Source: Phycomyces blakesleeanus NRRL 1555(-) (taxonomy: Eukaryota > Mucoromycota > Mucoromycetes > Mucorales > Phycomycetaceae). From it: a DNA stretch of 64,000 bases. Shown here in pieces: positions 22,118 through 34,255 of this stretch. Numbering within the stretch: position 1 is the stretch's first letter; the number at the start of each line of letters is the position of its first letter. The notes beneath the pieces are model-generated. The model searched no databases. It saw only the letters and a list, made by a program, of their open reading frames with translations, and had not been told where the DNA came from. Both the position numbers and the translations under genes were made by a program. The stretch is taken from contig NW_017265161.1 of assembly GCF_001638985.1 (NCBI RefSeq), positions 192,576 through 256,575 of the forward strand. Direction: 5' to 3'.

Positions 22118-25100
22118 ATGGAAAATCACTTCACAACAAAGAGGAACACATTCCTCACACCGACGGCTACAGACAACCGAACATTTGTGTGCACCGTCTG
22201 CGAAACCGAAAGAGTGTTAGGGTCCTTGCAAGGCCTCAGAAGACATTATACGAAAAAACATCCAAACGAAATGGGGGAGTATGAGAAACTTCTAAAAAGA
22301 AGGTAAGTTAATCCTAAAAGTAGGATGAAAAATACTATGTAATGTAAAGCTGAAATTGAGCATACCTTAACATTAGACCTGCTATGTTTGATGGCCCTTC
22401 TTCTTCTGCAAGCACTGCCACTGCCACTACCACTGCCACTACCACTGCCACTACCACTGCCACTACCAACCTGAACAGTAATAATGAACCTGCCCCAATG
22501 GAATTTATTATTGAAAACCCTCAGGACACATATGGCCATGAAATCTCTGACGAAGACGAATATAGTGATGATCACATTCTATCGTAAGTAAAAATTAGTA
22601 ATGCAATATTGAAATAGATAATAACCTGTTTTTTTTTGCTGAACAGTGATTCATCAGATGACTATGATGAGACCACTGACGACGAAGACACGGACACCAG
22701 AGTAGAATATGATAGCCAGGATCATATCGCTAGAATGGCAGCAGAAATGAGAACCTTCCAATCTCTTTCTCATGCCATAAATGCCTACTCAAACGAAGAC
22801 AGCAGCAGACAGACATTGTACCGGCCCAATGACTTTGCTGACATTTTTACTGGACCCACCCGTCCGTTTAAATCAAAAGTAGAGTTTATCTTACATGCTC
22901 TCTTCTACGGCAATGAAGATCTTGCCTCAGAAAGATCTATCAAGAAGATCATGTTTGCCATGAAGATGGTCTTGGACGTCTGTGAAGAATCTGGAGTAGC
23001 ACTGGATTTTCCAACACCAAATGCTGTGATTAACTATCACAAGCAGAAAAAGAACCAGATCCCTGTTTTTCCTACTGCCAGTTTCGATGTTGTGAACCAA
23101 GACAATGAACGACATGTACTTTGGATGAACAAACCATCTGATTACATCAAGTTTACCATGACATGCCCTGGAAAATCATCTCAAATCTCGGCCCTTCCTG
23201 ACTTCACAGAAAACCAGCGGTTGAATCTCAACCAAGGCAAAAAGTGGAAGGAGAACCCATTGCTCCAGCATCCGATGATCACTTTAAATGGAATGGACTA
23301 CTGGGTGGGTGATGTTGTCGAAGTCCAAGGCTCTCCGAACCAGTATCTTCTTGAGAAGTTCTTCATCAAGGACAGATCCATACTTGCCAATGCGTTCCAG
23401 GTTTATGGTGGCCACAATCCTTGGCTGAACCATCCTGATGATACTCACTTCCTGCGGTTTGGAAACTCTACAAACTTTGCTGTCTCTACCCTGAAGTATA
23501 CCATTGAAGTTGATAGGATTATGTCTACTGTTCAAAAAGACAGCGATCTTTTCCTCAGACGTGGTTTCTCTGTTTCTTATTGCCCTGCCAAAATTGTCAC
23601 CTATGCTCTTACTGGTGTTCAATCTGACTTGTGGCTCAACAAATCCTGTGTTGAAGAATTCAAGAGAAGACTTCCAGGCTCTGGTTTGATGAAAGTAGTT
23701 GTCTGCCCACTTAATCTCTATTCTAATAATACCTCCGGTAATTTAACAAAGCAGTACAACAAGTATGACAGTTACTTAATGTACTTTGCTACGTTGCCAC
23801 TTGAGACAAGAAACAAATGAGAAAATGCTCTTTTTATTTGTACTTTGAATCATACACTGAATGCTGTTGAGATGTTGCCCCCTACCGGTGATGATCTCGT
23901 TAGGCTGGAGAAAGGTATTGAGATGTATTCTGAGGATCATGGTGAAGTTGTTCTTGTTGCTGTGCCCCTGTTACTGTTTATGGGTGACAACTCTAGTCAA
24001 TCTCAGCTTGCCATGCATGAGAACATTTACTAAGAAGTTTTGCCGAAAATGCCTCATACCTTTGCCTCTTATTGAACAGGGTTCCATCTCTGACACTCTG
24101 CCATATTCTGCAGTTGATCACTGTGGGTCAGAAGAAAGAATGAGAGATTTCTTGTGTGTCTTTGCCAATGCTGATTCCCAGTCAGGGCTATATGTCAATG
24201 GGTGCGAATTGAGTTATATCAAGAATGGAAGTGAGAAATTTCTTAGACTTGAAGCCTTCGACTCTACCAAAGACATGTCTGTGGAAATTCTCCACATTAT
24301 TCCTCTTGGCCTGATGAAATACTTGATGACTTTTCTCTGAAAACAGAAGATTCTGACTACAAGTGAAAAAGGAAGACTCCAGGAAGCTCTAAACTCTCAC
24401 AAGTCTTGTAAGAGTTACAGCTAAACATTCAGTAACAAACTTTGCCACACTCGTTTGTTTGTTGGATGCGATTTCAAGGAATTGATTCAAGTTCTACCTG
24501 GAATTATGAGCAAGCTCTTTAGTGACAAACTATTGGCAAGTTTGTTCATTAAAGCCTTGTATATATTAGGCTGCGTGTTGTCTTTGGTGTACATGTGTGG
24601 AGTCAACCAGTGCTTTGACTACTATATTGCCCAGATAAAACACACTGTCACTGATGTAACATATCTGCTTTTTCAACTGAATGTCCAGATTCTCTAAAAA
24701 GAATTTTTTTAAGCAAGTCTTCACATTCAAGCCAAAAGTCCACCTTCTGCATCATATCACTGACAACATTGTTTGTTTTGGTTCCATGCTGCAATACGAA
24801 ACTGAAAATGGTGAACAGTTCAATAAGTTTATCTGCAAATATTTATTTAAGACCAACCACCATTCCACCTCTCGAGACGTTGCTACAAGATTTGACAAGC
24901 AATTCGTCTGTTGGCGTCTTTGTAATAGAGGATCATATATCATAGAGAGACCAGCTGGTAATGGAACAAGATCTGTAAGAAGTTCAATTGGTGATTTTGT
25001 CAAGCTCCCAGGCTTTAATCTCTATTTCTTTGATTCTTGTGTCAACAGTGACAATTCCGGGTTGTTGACTCCCACTTTGTGTGATACACTTGCAGGTGTT

Positions 25101-26311
25101 TTTCAATCAAATAGTCAATTATTCCTTGGTCAGGTAAAGATCGTTCAAGCAAGAGACTCTGCAGACAGAATGAGGAAGGTGTTCTTTATGCAAAACTATC
25201 AAATTATTCTGAGCAGCAATGTAAATTGCATCAGCAATCTTAGGGGACAGGGGGTAATGGCACCGCACAATTTAAGGGGACTGCAAGTCCGAGGCCCGGC
25301 TATAAAGTGTCTTGAAGAACTCTCCATCCCCATTCTTTATAAGCACACCCTTGTCCCCATCATTTATAAGCACACCTTGCTCCATCGTTATAAGCACACC
25401 CCTGTCCCCATCTTTAGATCATTCCAATTTCCCGGGAAAAATAAAAACACCCCCTTTCTTAAAGTCATTAACATTTAGTTGTAAGAATAAAAAATAATAT
25501 TTCCAAATAACAAGATATGATGCCTTTTTTACGTTATGTACATTGCATACATTGCATATATTGCGTACATTGCGTACATGAATCAATAAAAATACTTATA
25601 TAACTACAGTGCTCTTTTATTAAATATGAACATCAACTTCAATACCCCTATTGAGAAGATGTACTCGCTTAAAACAACTCTCTCATTCCCCGAGAATGAT
25701 TATCTTGACAAACAAAGCGTTTTGGAGGCCGTAAACGAGTACGCCCTTTCTAACAACTTTTCCGTCAAAATTAAGGATGTAAAGTTTCCAACACTTCACC
25801 TTGCTTGTTCAAAGGCTGGTGCCTATTGTGATAAGTGTAACATCAGCGAGGATAAAAGAAAGAAGGCCCCTAACTCTTCTCTCACTGGATGCCCCTTCCT
25901 ATTGAGATTTTCTTTTAAAAATAAGAGTCAGAGATACCTTCCCTTGCCTGCCCGCGGTGACAATGAACATTGTCATAACCACCCCATCACCCCAAACAAC
26001 TTAGCGTCTTCTCACCAGGGAAGAATGTCTCTCCTGACTTTGGAAGATGCAATTATTGCAAAGACAATGCTAGAAAACCATGCCAAGACTCGTGATATTC
26101 AGAAAGCTACAAGAGATAAGATCACAGGAATGAGAAAGCTGAGAATTAGCAATATCAACAACCTGAAGTATAGCTCTTCTTGTGGTGGTGAATCATCAAT
26201 TCACGGTGCTACTGGGCTCATAAGAACTATGAAAGCAAAGGGATTTTCCGTCCTTTATCAATTCAATGAGAGAAAAAGCCTCACGCATATTTTCTTTACA
26301 AATGAGACGAT

Positions 26312-26843
26312 TGTTGTAAATGAGTATTGACTACTGCTGTAATTGAGAATAAGTCTGAAGGAAATAATATAAGGCCTCAGCTATTCCAGTCAAAGGTGTC
26401 TACCGATTACTTTATTATTTAACACACAGGTTTAGCATGCATGATAGTGATTATATTTCATATGATGATATCACCATAATATGGGATACATCAGTGGATT
26501 ATTATAAGCATAATTATAACTCATAAACACATTTACTTTCGATGTTAATACTTCATTGGGACTACACACATTTATATAATTAATCATACATTAATTATCC
26601 CAAGATCACGTTGCTCTGATTAAGGCTCAGATAGGATCGATTACCTGACCCCAGTCATATAATTTTCCCAATCCAAAACAATATAAATAGCAGGAGTAGT
26701 TCAGTGTAGGAACCTGGTCAAACTTTGATACAAAATCTTTCTCAATAAACAAAACCTACACAAGTTCTCACGAATCTTCGTTCCTAATTTCAAATCTTGA
26801 ATTCTTCCTCTTAAAAACTTCTTCAACTTCAACCACCACAACA
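26312..26843 (+). repeat. 5' LTR of the Gypsy element
   Basis: Contains a TATA box TATAAATA (26682-26689), probably the element promoter. Solo copies of the same LTR occur at 13687-14218 (reverse) and 18019-18550. Confidence 0.95.
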
Positions 26844-26862
26844 TTTTTTTTCGTGAACTACC

Positions 26863-29800
26863 ATGAACCCCTCTGCTGAGAACTATCCCGCCGCCATCAT
26901 CCCTGCTCATGATGAGGATGCCATGTCCGTCATGACTGAGGAGGACCTCATCGCCAGTCTGAGTGACAACATCTCCTTTGCCAGCTCCACCCCTGGACAA
27001 TTTGTTGCTCCCTCTCCCCTTCGTCCCTTGGTAGCGAATGCTGCTACAACAGTCTTGTCTTTGTCAGAGAAACTTAGACTAGAACTTCAACAGCATGTGG
27101 AGGCTGTCAGCGCTGCTCACGCTATGAACGATGAGCAAGCAGCTGAATTAGCCCTTAATAAGGTCAGACGCGTCAAAGAAATGATAGATATAGAAATAGC
27201 ATGCAGTCAGTACCTTTCGCCTTCTGTGAAAGTTGTAGAGAAGAGCAGTCGCACTGGAGGGTTGACTCTTAATAGAAGAGATCTTCCTAAGTTCCAGTTG
27301 GCAGACGATGTGATTAGATCCTTCCCGAATGAAGAGGTCTTTCACTCAGTAGACCACTTCCTTCGCACCTTCCAAAAGGTTATTGAGTCGTCCCTTCAGG
27401 ACATTGAACTAGTTTGGAAGAGATTTTTGCCGCTCTGCTTGCCTCATAGTGACGATGGATGGGTAGAGATGGATTTGAAGAAGTGTGTAGATTGGAACGC
27501 GGCCAAGATCTGCTTTACAGCAAGACATGGATCGCGCTTGGTGACATCCCGTTCGGTAAAAGAGGTATTTACCATGGTAATGCTTCCTTCTGAGTCGATT
27601 GGAGATTACTCCAAGAAGTTCCTTCAGGCTGTGTATGATGCCGGCCTCCCCAAAAACGATGCTCGTGTTGCCGACCGCTTCCTCGCTTCCTTGACTAGGC
27701 AAGTACAGACACTCTTGCGGCTCACCATGACCAGATTGGACTTCAATGGCGAGACCAAAAGAGATTGGACTGTGGAGCAGTTGACGCAGATTGGCAGAGA
27801 CATCCTTGGCGACGACAATCGCATGTATGCCGAAGCTACCCAGCTCATTCCTGGTGCCAACATGCACACTGAGAAGAGAATGGAGAAGAAGAGAATGGAG
27901 GCGTACCCTCGCAAGAAGGTGCACTCCAGCAACAACCAGCAGCACCGAATCAGTAAGCCGGAGCGTTCCTTCTTCTGCTCGCACCATGGTAAGAATACTA
28001 CACATGAGTCGAGCAAATGCTTCACCCTGGCCAACAACAAGGCCAAAGTAGCTGCCCCCACCAAGCGCAACCCCTGCAGGCGGTGTGGAGAAAACTACTT
28101 CCGTGGCCACGTCTGTAAGGACAGTGAGCCAGTCCTGATGGTCTCGCAGGTCCCTGCCAAGGAGAAGTCTGAGCAAGTGCTCAAGGCGATCCAAGACAGT
28201 GTCGACTTGGAACTCGAAGACATGTCTTTCGACTGTAAGTACCTACTTGACAAAATTGAGAGAAGGGTTAAAGCCAATGATGCATTTAATCTAACCACTC
28301 CTATTATTGTAGAGAACCACAAACTACTTGGAATGATTGACACTGGCAGTGCACGCACTTTCATTAGTTTACAATGTTTGAATGAAAATTTAAATATAAA
28401 TAAAATAAATTCATCAAATGGTTCCTTCACTTTCTTGTCAAAGAATAGTGGTACTAAGCGATTGGGAAAAACTGATCCTTTAAATTTTAAATATGTGAAT
28501 GGAATTACGTTTAAGCATGCACCCGAGGTGTTAGAGTTTAATACAGGATTTAATTTTGATATTCTTCTTGGAAGAGATATCTTAACAAAAATGAACATCG
28601 GATTGATTAATGTTGCATACGATATCGAAGGAGAATATATTCATTCAGATAACGCTAAAGACTATGCCGCTGTGTATGAGAATCTAAATATCGATAAAGA
28701 GAAAAAGTTTGAACCGGATAATTCGCCAGCTGGTACGGAAATACAGCGAGCAGAATTTATTCAGTCAATTCAGGCCTCACTGGATGAAAATAAGAAAATC
28801 CCAGTCGAGTCCTCTTGTCCTTTATCAGAATCTCTAATTAGATTACCCACAAAAGAAGGCGCCACAGCTTATAGACGTCAATATCCTATTCCCCATGCTC
28901 TACGACCAACACTTGATAAACAAGTAAAAGAATGGCTTGAGACAGGCACGATTGTCAAGTCCAAGACCAATACTTCCTTCAACAGTCCTATGTTGCTTGT
29001 GCCTAAAAGAAACAAAGCTGGAGAGATTGTGAGTCACCGAGTTTGTCTAGATGTGCGATTATTGAATCAGATCCTACCTCCCACATTCAACTATCCAATT
29101 CCTAAAATCCAAACGATATTCCAGAATTTGAGTGGAAAGAAATTTTTCACCACATTGGATTTATCGAATGCCTACCATCGTTTCAAAGTTGCACCTGAAG
29201 ATGTTCATAAATTAACATTCACTCATTTAGATGGGCAACAATATAGCTTCATTAAAGGCTGCTTTGGCTTGAAGATGCTTACATCACAATTTCAACATGT
29301 CATGGCAACTTTGTTTGATAAAATTGACTGTGTGCAGAATTTTGTTGATGATTGTATTGTGGCTAGCGAAACATTTGAGCAGCATGTTAAGGATGTAAAA
29401 ATAGTGATTGATAGATTGACATCGGCGAAGTTGATTCTAAACTCTGATAAATGTGTCTGGTTTCAACATTCAGTGCGATTGCTTGGTTTTGTCGTCAATG
29501 AGACAGGCACCAAGGTTGATAAGCGAAAGTTGACAAACGTTGATAAATGGCCTATTCCTAAAACTGCGAAACAAATTCAGCAATTTATGGGTTTGATTAA
29601 TTACTTCAGAGACTATATTCCCATGATCTCGAAGGTGGCTGAACCTATTTCACGATTAAGTCATGCCAACAATGTAGCTGAGCTATGGACAGATGAGCAG
29701 ACAAGAAGCTTTAAAGCATTAAAGGACATACTGCATCAGGATTTAATTCTTCATTACGCAGATATGTCACGTGAAATGTATGTGGCCACAGATGCTTCCC

Positions 29801-31764
29801 TTTATGGAGTAGCCTGCCTGCTTTTTCAGCGCGACGATCAAGGGCGTGATAAGTATATTAGTTTTGTGTCAACTTCCCTGAGCCCATCCCAACGGCGATG
29901 GAGTACCACCAAAAGAGAATTGTATGCAGTCGTTTTGGCGCTTGATAAATTCCGTCCATTTCTATGGGGCCGACAGTTCACCATTTTTACTGATCATAAA
30001 GCACTCACTTATCTTCACACACAAAAAATTGCTAATCCCATGATAATTGGCTGGATTGAGACACTTCTTGACTTTGATTTTAAGGTGGTCCATATTCCTG
30101 GTTTGTTGAATAAACTACCAGACTTGTTGAGTCGCTTGTATCCTCCAGAGGATAGTTACAAGCTGGTGGAGGATGATGGATTGAGAAAAATCAGAACAAA
30201 ACACTTGCAATCTAAAGATAAAGTTATTATTCGTAAGAAAAAGTACAGTAAGGACAAAGTGCTAAATGTACTTGCTACACAACTCATCGAAAATGTATCA
30301 GAGACTTCCGACTATATGTCGCCTCCTGAAGAAAAGCGAAATGGCTTGTTAAAAGAAGCACATTCGTTTGGTCACTTTGGTAGTCAAGCTATGGTGAATG
30401 ATCTTCACTCTCAAGGATTACATTGGACTAATATATATGAAGAAGCAAAGGAGATTATTCGTTCTTGCTCTGAATGTCAGAAGCACAACATCAGCAAAAG
30501 AGGATATCACCCATTGACCAATGTTGTAGCTTTCCGACCATTTGATCATGTTGCAATTGACTTATGCGGTGAATTCCCAGTATCAGAGGATGGTCACACG
30601 TATATGCTAGTGTTAGTTGATGTTTGTTCCAAGTATATCATCTTGAGACCATTACCAAACAAAAACTCGACAACAATAGCTAAGGCATTGATAAAAATAT
30701 TTGGAGATTATGGTTTTCCCAAAGTAATGCAAAGTGACAATGGGTTGGAATTTAGAAATTCTTTAATGGCAAGCCTATCGAAAGAGCTTGGTATTGATCG
30801 AAGATATTCAACGGCATATCATCCACAAGGAAATGGTATTGCTGAAGCCAGTGTGAAAGTTGCAGAGAATACTGTACGGAAAATGATGAGAGCGAACAGC
30901 AATGACTGGTGTCACTATTTACCAATTGTTCAGCTATGCATAAACAGACATATTCCTCAAAAGACACTGAGTGCACCCTTTTCACTAATGTATGCTCGCA
31001 GAGTTAATGTACCTGATGAGTATGGTGATAAAGCAAAATTCTCTCTTCCCAAAAACACGGTAACAATTGATGAATTGGAGAAGCAGATTGAATATATGGA
31101 TAAAATAATATTCCCTGCCATAAACGAAAGAGTCTTGCGGATCAACGAAGAGTTAAAAAAGAAATACGATCACAAGAACATCTTAATAGACATCCCCAAA
31201 GGAACACACGTAATGGTCAGATTACCACATCGTCCAAATAAATTGGCACCAATCTATGAAGGTCCTTATACAGTGGTTCGAAGAAATAAAGGAGGATCGT
31301 ATGAACTAAAGGATGAGCAAGGAGAATTGTTGCACCGAAATTACACACCCTCAGAACTCAAGATGGTTACCATCGATGAATCTACAATTGAGAATGAGCT
31401 CTATGAAGTTGAAGACATTCGCGATCATCGTGGTGCTGCTGGTGAAAGAGAATATCTGGTAAAATGGGTTGGTTATGGTGAACGGGCAAACACATGGCAA
31501 ATGGCTAACGATTTTACCAATCCCACAATAATACAAAAGTATTGGAAGAAGGTCAGAGAAATCGAACGTTTAGAGAATGAGAGAGCCACGGAATTAGTGA
31601 ATAAGAGTGCAGCCTCATTAAAGAAAACAGTTCAAATTCCAAGACATGATGGTAAAATAAAAAGGAATCGCATTGAAGAGTACAATGGAAGTAAGCTTCC
31701 TACCGCACTGAGTGGAGAAGAAAGAATGTCCAAAAGAAGAGCAACAAAAAATTTGATAAAATAA
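26863..31764 (+). CDS. Gag-Pol polyprotein with chromodomain (1633 aa)
   Basis: One uninterrupted frame, starting only 20 bases after the 5' LTR. Order: Gag (to about residue 400); an atypical CCHC-like knuckle CRRCGENYFRGHVC (about 405-418); aspartic protease GMIDTGSARTFIS (about 490); reverse transcriptase with YPIPKIQTIFQNL, TTLDLSNAYH and catalytic FVDDC (about 826); RNase H YVATDASLYG (about 972); integrase with HHCC finger (HSFGHFG...CSECQ, about 1167-1206) and D-D-E blocks AIDLCGEF, QSDNG and NGIAEA (about 1230, 1290, 1326). The C-terminal chromodomain (YEVEDIRDHR...YLVKWVGYG, about 1515-1560) probably targets integration to chromatin. All catalytic residues look intact. Gag and Pol in one frame recalls Tf1-like elements. 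Confidence 0.96.
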   Translation: MNPSAENYPAAIIPAHDEDAMSVMTEEDLIASLSDNISFASSTPGQFVAPSPLRPLVANAATTVLSLSEKLRLELQQHVEAVSAAHAMNDEQAAELALNKVRRVKEMIDIEIACSQYLSPSVKVVEKSSRTGGLTLNRRDLPKFQLADDVIRSFPNEEVFHSVDHFLRTFQKVIESSLQDIELVWKRFLPLCLPHSDDGWVEMDLKKCVDWNAAKICFTARHGSRLVTSRSVKEVFTMVMLPSESIGDYSKKFLQAVYDAGLPKNDARVADRFLASLTRQVQTLLRLTMTRLDFNGETKRDWTVEQLTQIGRDILGDDNRMYAEATQLIPGANMHTEKRMEKKRMEAYPRKKVHSSNNQQHRISKPERSFFCSHHGKNTTHESSKCFTLANNKAKVAAPTKRNPCRRCGENYFRGHVCKDSEPVLMVSQVPAKEKSEQVLKAIQDSVDLELEDMSFDCKYLLDKIERRVKANDAFNLTTPIIVENHKLLGMIDTGSARTFISLQCLNENLNINKINSSNGSFTFLSKNSGTKRLGKTDPLNFKYVNGITFKHAPEVLEFNTGFNFDILLGRDILTKMNIGLINVAYDIEGEYIHSDNAKDYAAVYENLNIDKEKKFEPDNSPAGTEIQRAEFIQSIQASLDENKKIPVESSCPLSESLIRLPTKEGATAYRRQYPIPHALRPTLDKQVKEWLETGTIVKSKTNTSFNSPMLLVPKRNKAGEIVSHRVCLDVRLLNQILPPTFNYPIPKIQTIFQNLSGKKFFTTLDLSNAYHRFKVAPEDVHKLTFTHLDGQQYSFIKGCFGLKMLTSQFQHVMATLFDKIDCVQNFVDDCIVASETFEQHVKDVKIVIDRLTSAKLILNSDKCVWFQHSVRLLGFVVNETGTKVDKRKLTNVDKWPIPKTAKQIQQFMGLINYFRDYIPMISKVAEPISRLSHANNVAELWTDEQTRSFKALKDILHQDLILHYADMSREMYVATDASLYGVACLLFQRDDQGRDKYISFVSTSLSPSQRRWSTTKRELYAVVLALDKFRPFLWGRQFTIFTDHKALTYLHTQKIANPMIIGWIETLLDFDFKVVHIPGLLNKLPDLLSRLYPPEDSYKLVEDDGLRKIRTKHLQSKDKVIIRKKKYSKDKVLNVLATQLIENVSETSDYMSPPEEKRNGLLKEAHSFGHFGSQAMVNDLHSQGLHWTNIYEEAKEIIRSCSECQKHNISKRGYHPLTNVVAFRPFDHVAIDLCGEFPVSEDGHTYMLVLVDVCSKYIILRPLPNKNSTTIAKALIKIFGDYGFPKVMQSDNGLEFRNSLMASLSKELGIDRRYSTAYHPQGNGIAEASVKVAENTVRKMMRANSNDWCHYLPIVQLCINRHIPQKTLSAPFSLMYARRVNVPDEYGDKAKFSLPKNTVTIDELEKQIEYMDKIIFPAINERVLRINEELKKKYDHKNILIDIPKGTHVMVRLPHRPNKLAPIYEGPYTVVRRNKGGSYELKDEQGELLHRNYTPSELKMVTIDESTIENELYEVEDIRDHRGAAGEREYLVKWVGYGERANTWQMANDFTNPTIIQKYWKKVREIERLENERATELVNKSAASLKKTVQIPRHDGKIKRNRIEEYNGSKLPTALSGEERMSKRRATKNLIK

Positions 31765-31939
31765 ACACGTAATCCACGGAGCTGAGTTTACAGTGCAGAT
31801 CTCTTGAAAAAAAAAAAAAAAAAAATTATGAGCGTAATTGACCCAAATGAAATTGAGCAATTCGACAAATTAATAAATAGTTAAGATGAGATGTTTTGCC
31901 GAATCAACAAAAGGTATTGTTGAATCTGGTGGAGGATAA

Positions 31940-32471
31940 TGTTGTAAATGAGTATTGACTACTGCTGTAATTGAGAATAAGTCTGAAGGAAATAATATAA
32001 GGCCTCAGCTATTCCAGTCAAAGGTGTCTACCGATTACTTTATTATTTAACACACAGGTTTAGCATGCATGATAGTGATTATATTTCATATGATGATATC
32101 ACCATAATATGGGATACATCAGTGGATTATTATAAGCATAATTATAACTCATAAACACATTTACTTTCGATGTTAATACTTCATTGGGACTACACACATT
32201 TATATAATTAATCATACATTAATTATCCCAAGATCACGTTGCTCTGATTAAGGCTCAGATAGGATCGATTACCTGACCCCAGTCATATAATTTTCCCAAT
32301 CCAAAACAATATAAATAGCAGGAGTAGTTCAGTGTAGGAACCTGGTCAAACTTTGATACAAAATCTTTCTCAATAAACAAAACCTACACAAGTTCTCACG
32401 AATCTTCGTTCCTAATTTCAAATCTTGAATTCTTCCTCTTAAAAACTTCTTCAACTTCAACCACCACAACA
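31940..32471 (+). repeat. 3' LTR of the Gypsy element
   Basis: Same length and apparently identical to the 5' LTR. It is preceded by a short purine tract and followed by the ACGAT duplication. Confidence 0.95.
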
Positions 32472-34255
32472 ACGATGATAAAAAGAGCCCGTCGTTTTCC
32501 TGAGGTTCTTATTGTGGATGCCACTTACAAGACAAACTGCGCGAAAATGCCTTTAGTCTGTGTAGAGGGTGTCAGCAACCTTGGTAGAGAAAGATTGAAG
32601 AGCTTTCCTGTTGCATTTGCATGGGTTTCTGATGAGACAGAGACAAGCTATGCCTGGTTTGCAAGATTGCTGAAATCAATCGTGTTGGAGGGAATCGAGG
32701 ACAGCCCTATCTTTGTTACAGACAAGTGCAAGGCATTGATGAATGCCCTTGATTCCAAGTTCCCCATGAACAAAAAGCTTCTCTGTGGTTGGCACATGAT
32801 AAATAATATTGCCAAGATGGCAAAGAAGACTATGAAGGCAGGCGAAGACAGGAATATGTGCACCAACTTGATAAACAGCATGATATTTGGAGACGATGCT
32901 GGCAAGTTTATGCAGAAAAGAGAACTTTTCAGATCGTTGGCTTCTTGTGAAGATCTCAAGACTGAAGGACTGTCTGAAGATGGTAAAAAAGGTGCAGTGA
33001 AAAGTTTTGAGGAGTACTTTGAGAAGGAGTGGATGAGCTGCAAAGAGAAGTGGGCTGGCTACCTCACTAATAAGCTAAAGCACTTTGACTGTGTGACAAC
33101 ACAGCGTGTTGAGAGTGGTCATCATGCTCTGAAAAGGAGTATCTCAGCTCTCCAGTCTTTGGACTCCTCGTTTGAGCAAATATGCTCATATCTCTTGCAA
33201 TTTGAGGGTGACTACCAAGATCGTAGACTAGATGAGAAGTTGGTGACCAATGCAAGAATCCTTGCTGATGAGCGCCTTTGTGGATTGGTCCACTCAGTTT
33301 CCAGAATGGCATTGTTCACGATTTGCACTGAACTTCTTGAAGAGGTTATTATTGGTGAAGCTTGTTACTGCAGAGTAAAGACTATGTTTGGTCTCCCTTG
33401 CTGCCATATTCAGCCACAAAATCAGGCCCTCACACTTGCAGACATTCCTGAAAGATGGGTTCTCTCTTCTGCCCTCCCATTCCATAATAAGGAAGTAGAA
33501 AAATTGGAAAGTATAAGTACTGTGGCAATTGAGAAACAAGTTCCGTGGATGAAATCAATTGCACAACTTGAGCAGTTGTTTAGACGATGTGAAGGAGAAC
33601 AACAAATCTGTAACCTGATGGCAAAGGTGAACGATCTTATAAATAATGCCGGTAATTTAAAGGATCACTGAGAGGTTGCCTTTCCTTTGTCAAGTGAGGT
33701 CAAAGCTCCTGGAAGACCTAAGCACGTCAAAAGGAAAACTGCTCTCCCAAAGGACTTTGTCCGTCACAAGCACAGACATCTCCTTGTGCAAAAGAACAAA
33801 GTAAGCATACAACATACACAAACATGATTTCACAATCTAATACATATTTATTCTTTATTTCTTTAGAATGATATCAGAAGTATTTTGAAAGAAGGTCTTA
33901 AAGAAGTGATGAAGGAGTTCTTAGAGGAGGAGCCTCTCAAAAAAAGTAATTTATAATTGTTTTTTTTTGTGAAATTACAATGTAATATTTAATGCTTACT
34001 ATTTCTAGTCATAAAAGAAATAAAAAAGAAACCCAATTTGCTGAAAAACAAGAGCCTCTCAAAGAAGATAATTTTTGATAACTTATAAATGAATCACAAA
34101 ATATTTTGTATGGTTTGCTCACACATTGCATGTTTTCTCTATAGCTAAAACAACCAATTTTGCTAAAAAGCAAGAGCCTCTCAAAGAAGGTAACCGATAA
34201 GATATTTTACTAAAATTAAATGCTAAATGTTACATTGTTTTTTGTTTCTTCTTAG

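Larger units (their letters stand above)
26312..32471 (+). mobile_element. Complete Ty3/Gypsy chromovirus-type LTR retrotransposon
   Basis: Two 532-bp LTRs, identical in my read-through, flank a single gag-pol frame. The element has TG...CA ends (TGTTG...CAACA) and a perfect 5-bp target duplication ACGAT (26307-26311 and 32472-32476). A purine stretch GGTGGAGGA lies just before the 3' LTR. No TGG-type tRNA primer site follows the 5' LTR. Identical LTRs and an open frame indicate a very recent insertion and possible activity. Confidence 0.96.

Noticed and set aside
22246..22575. Minus-strand Gly-Ser repeat frame
   Set aside because: Antisense of the Thr-Ala repeat in exon 2 of the zinc-finger transposon gene.
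27409..28194. 261-codon minus-strand frame in the Gypsy Gag region
   Set aside because: Antisense shadow of a long, well-supported coding frame; no motif.
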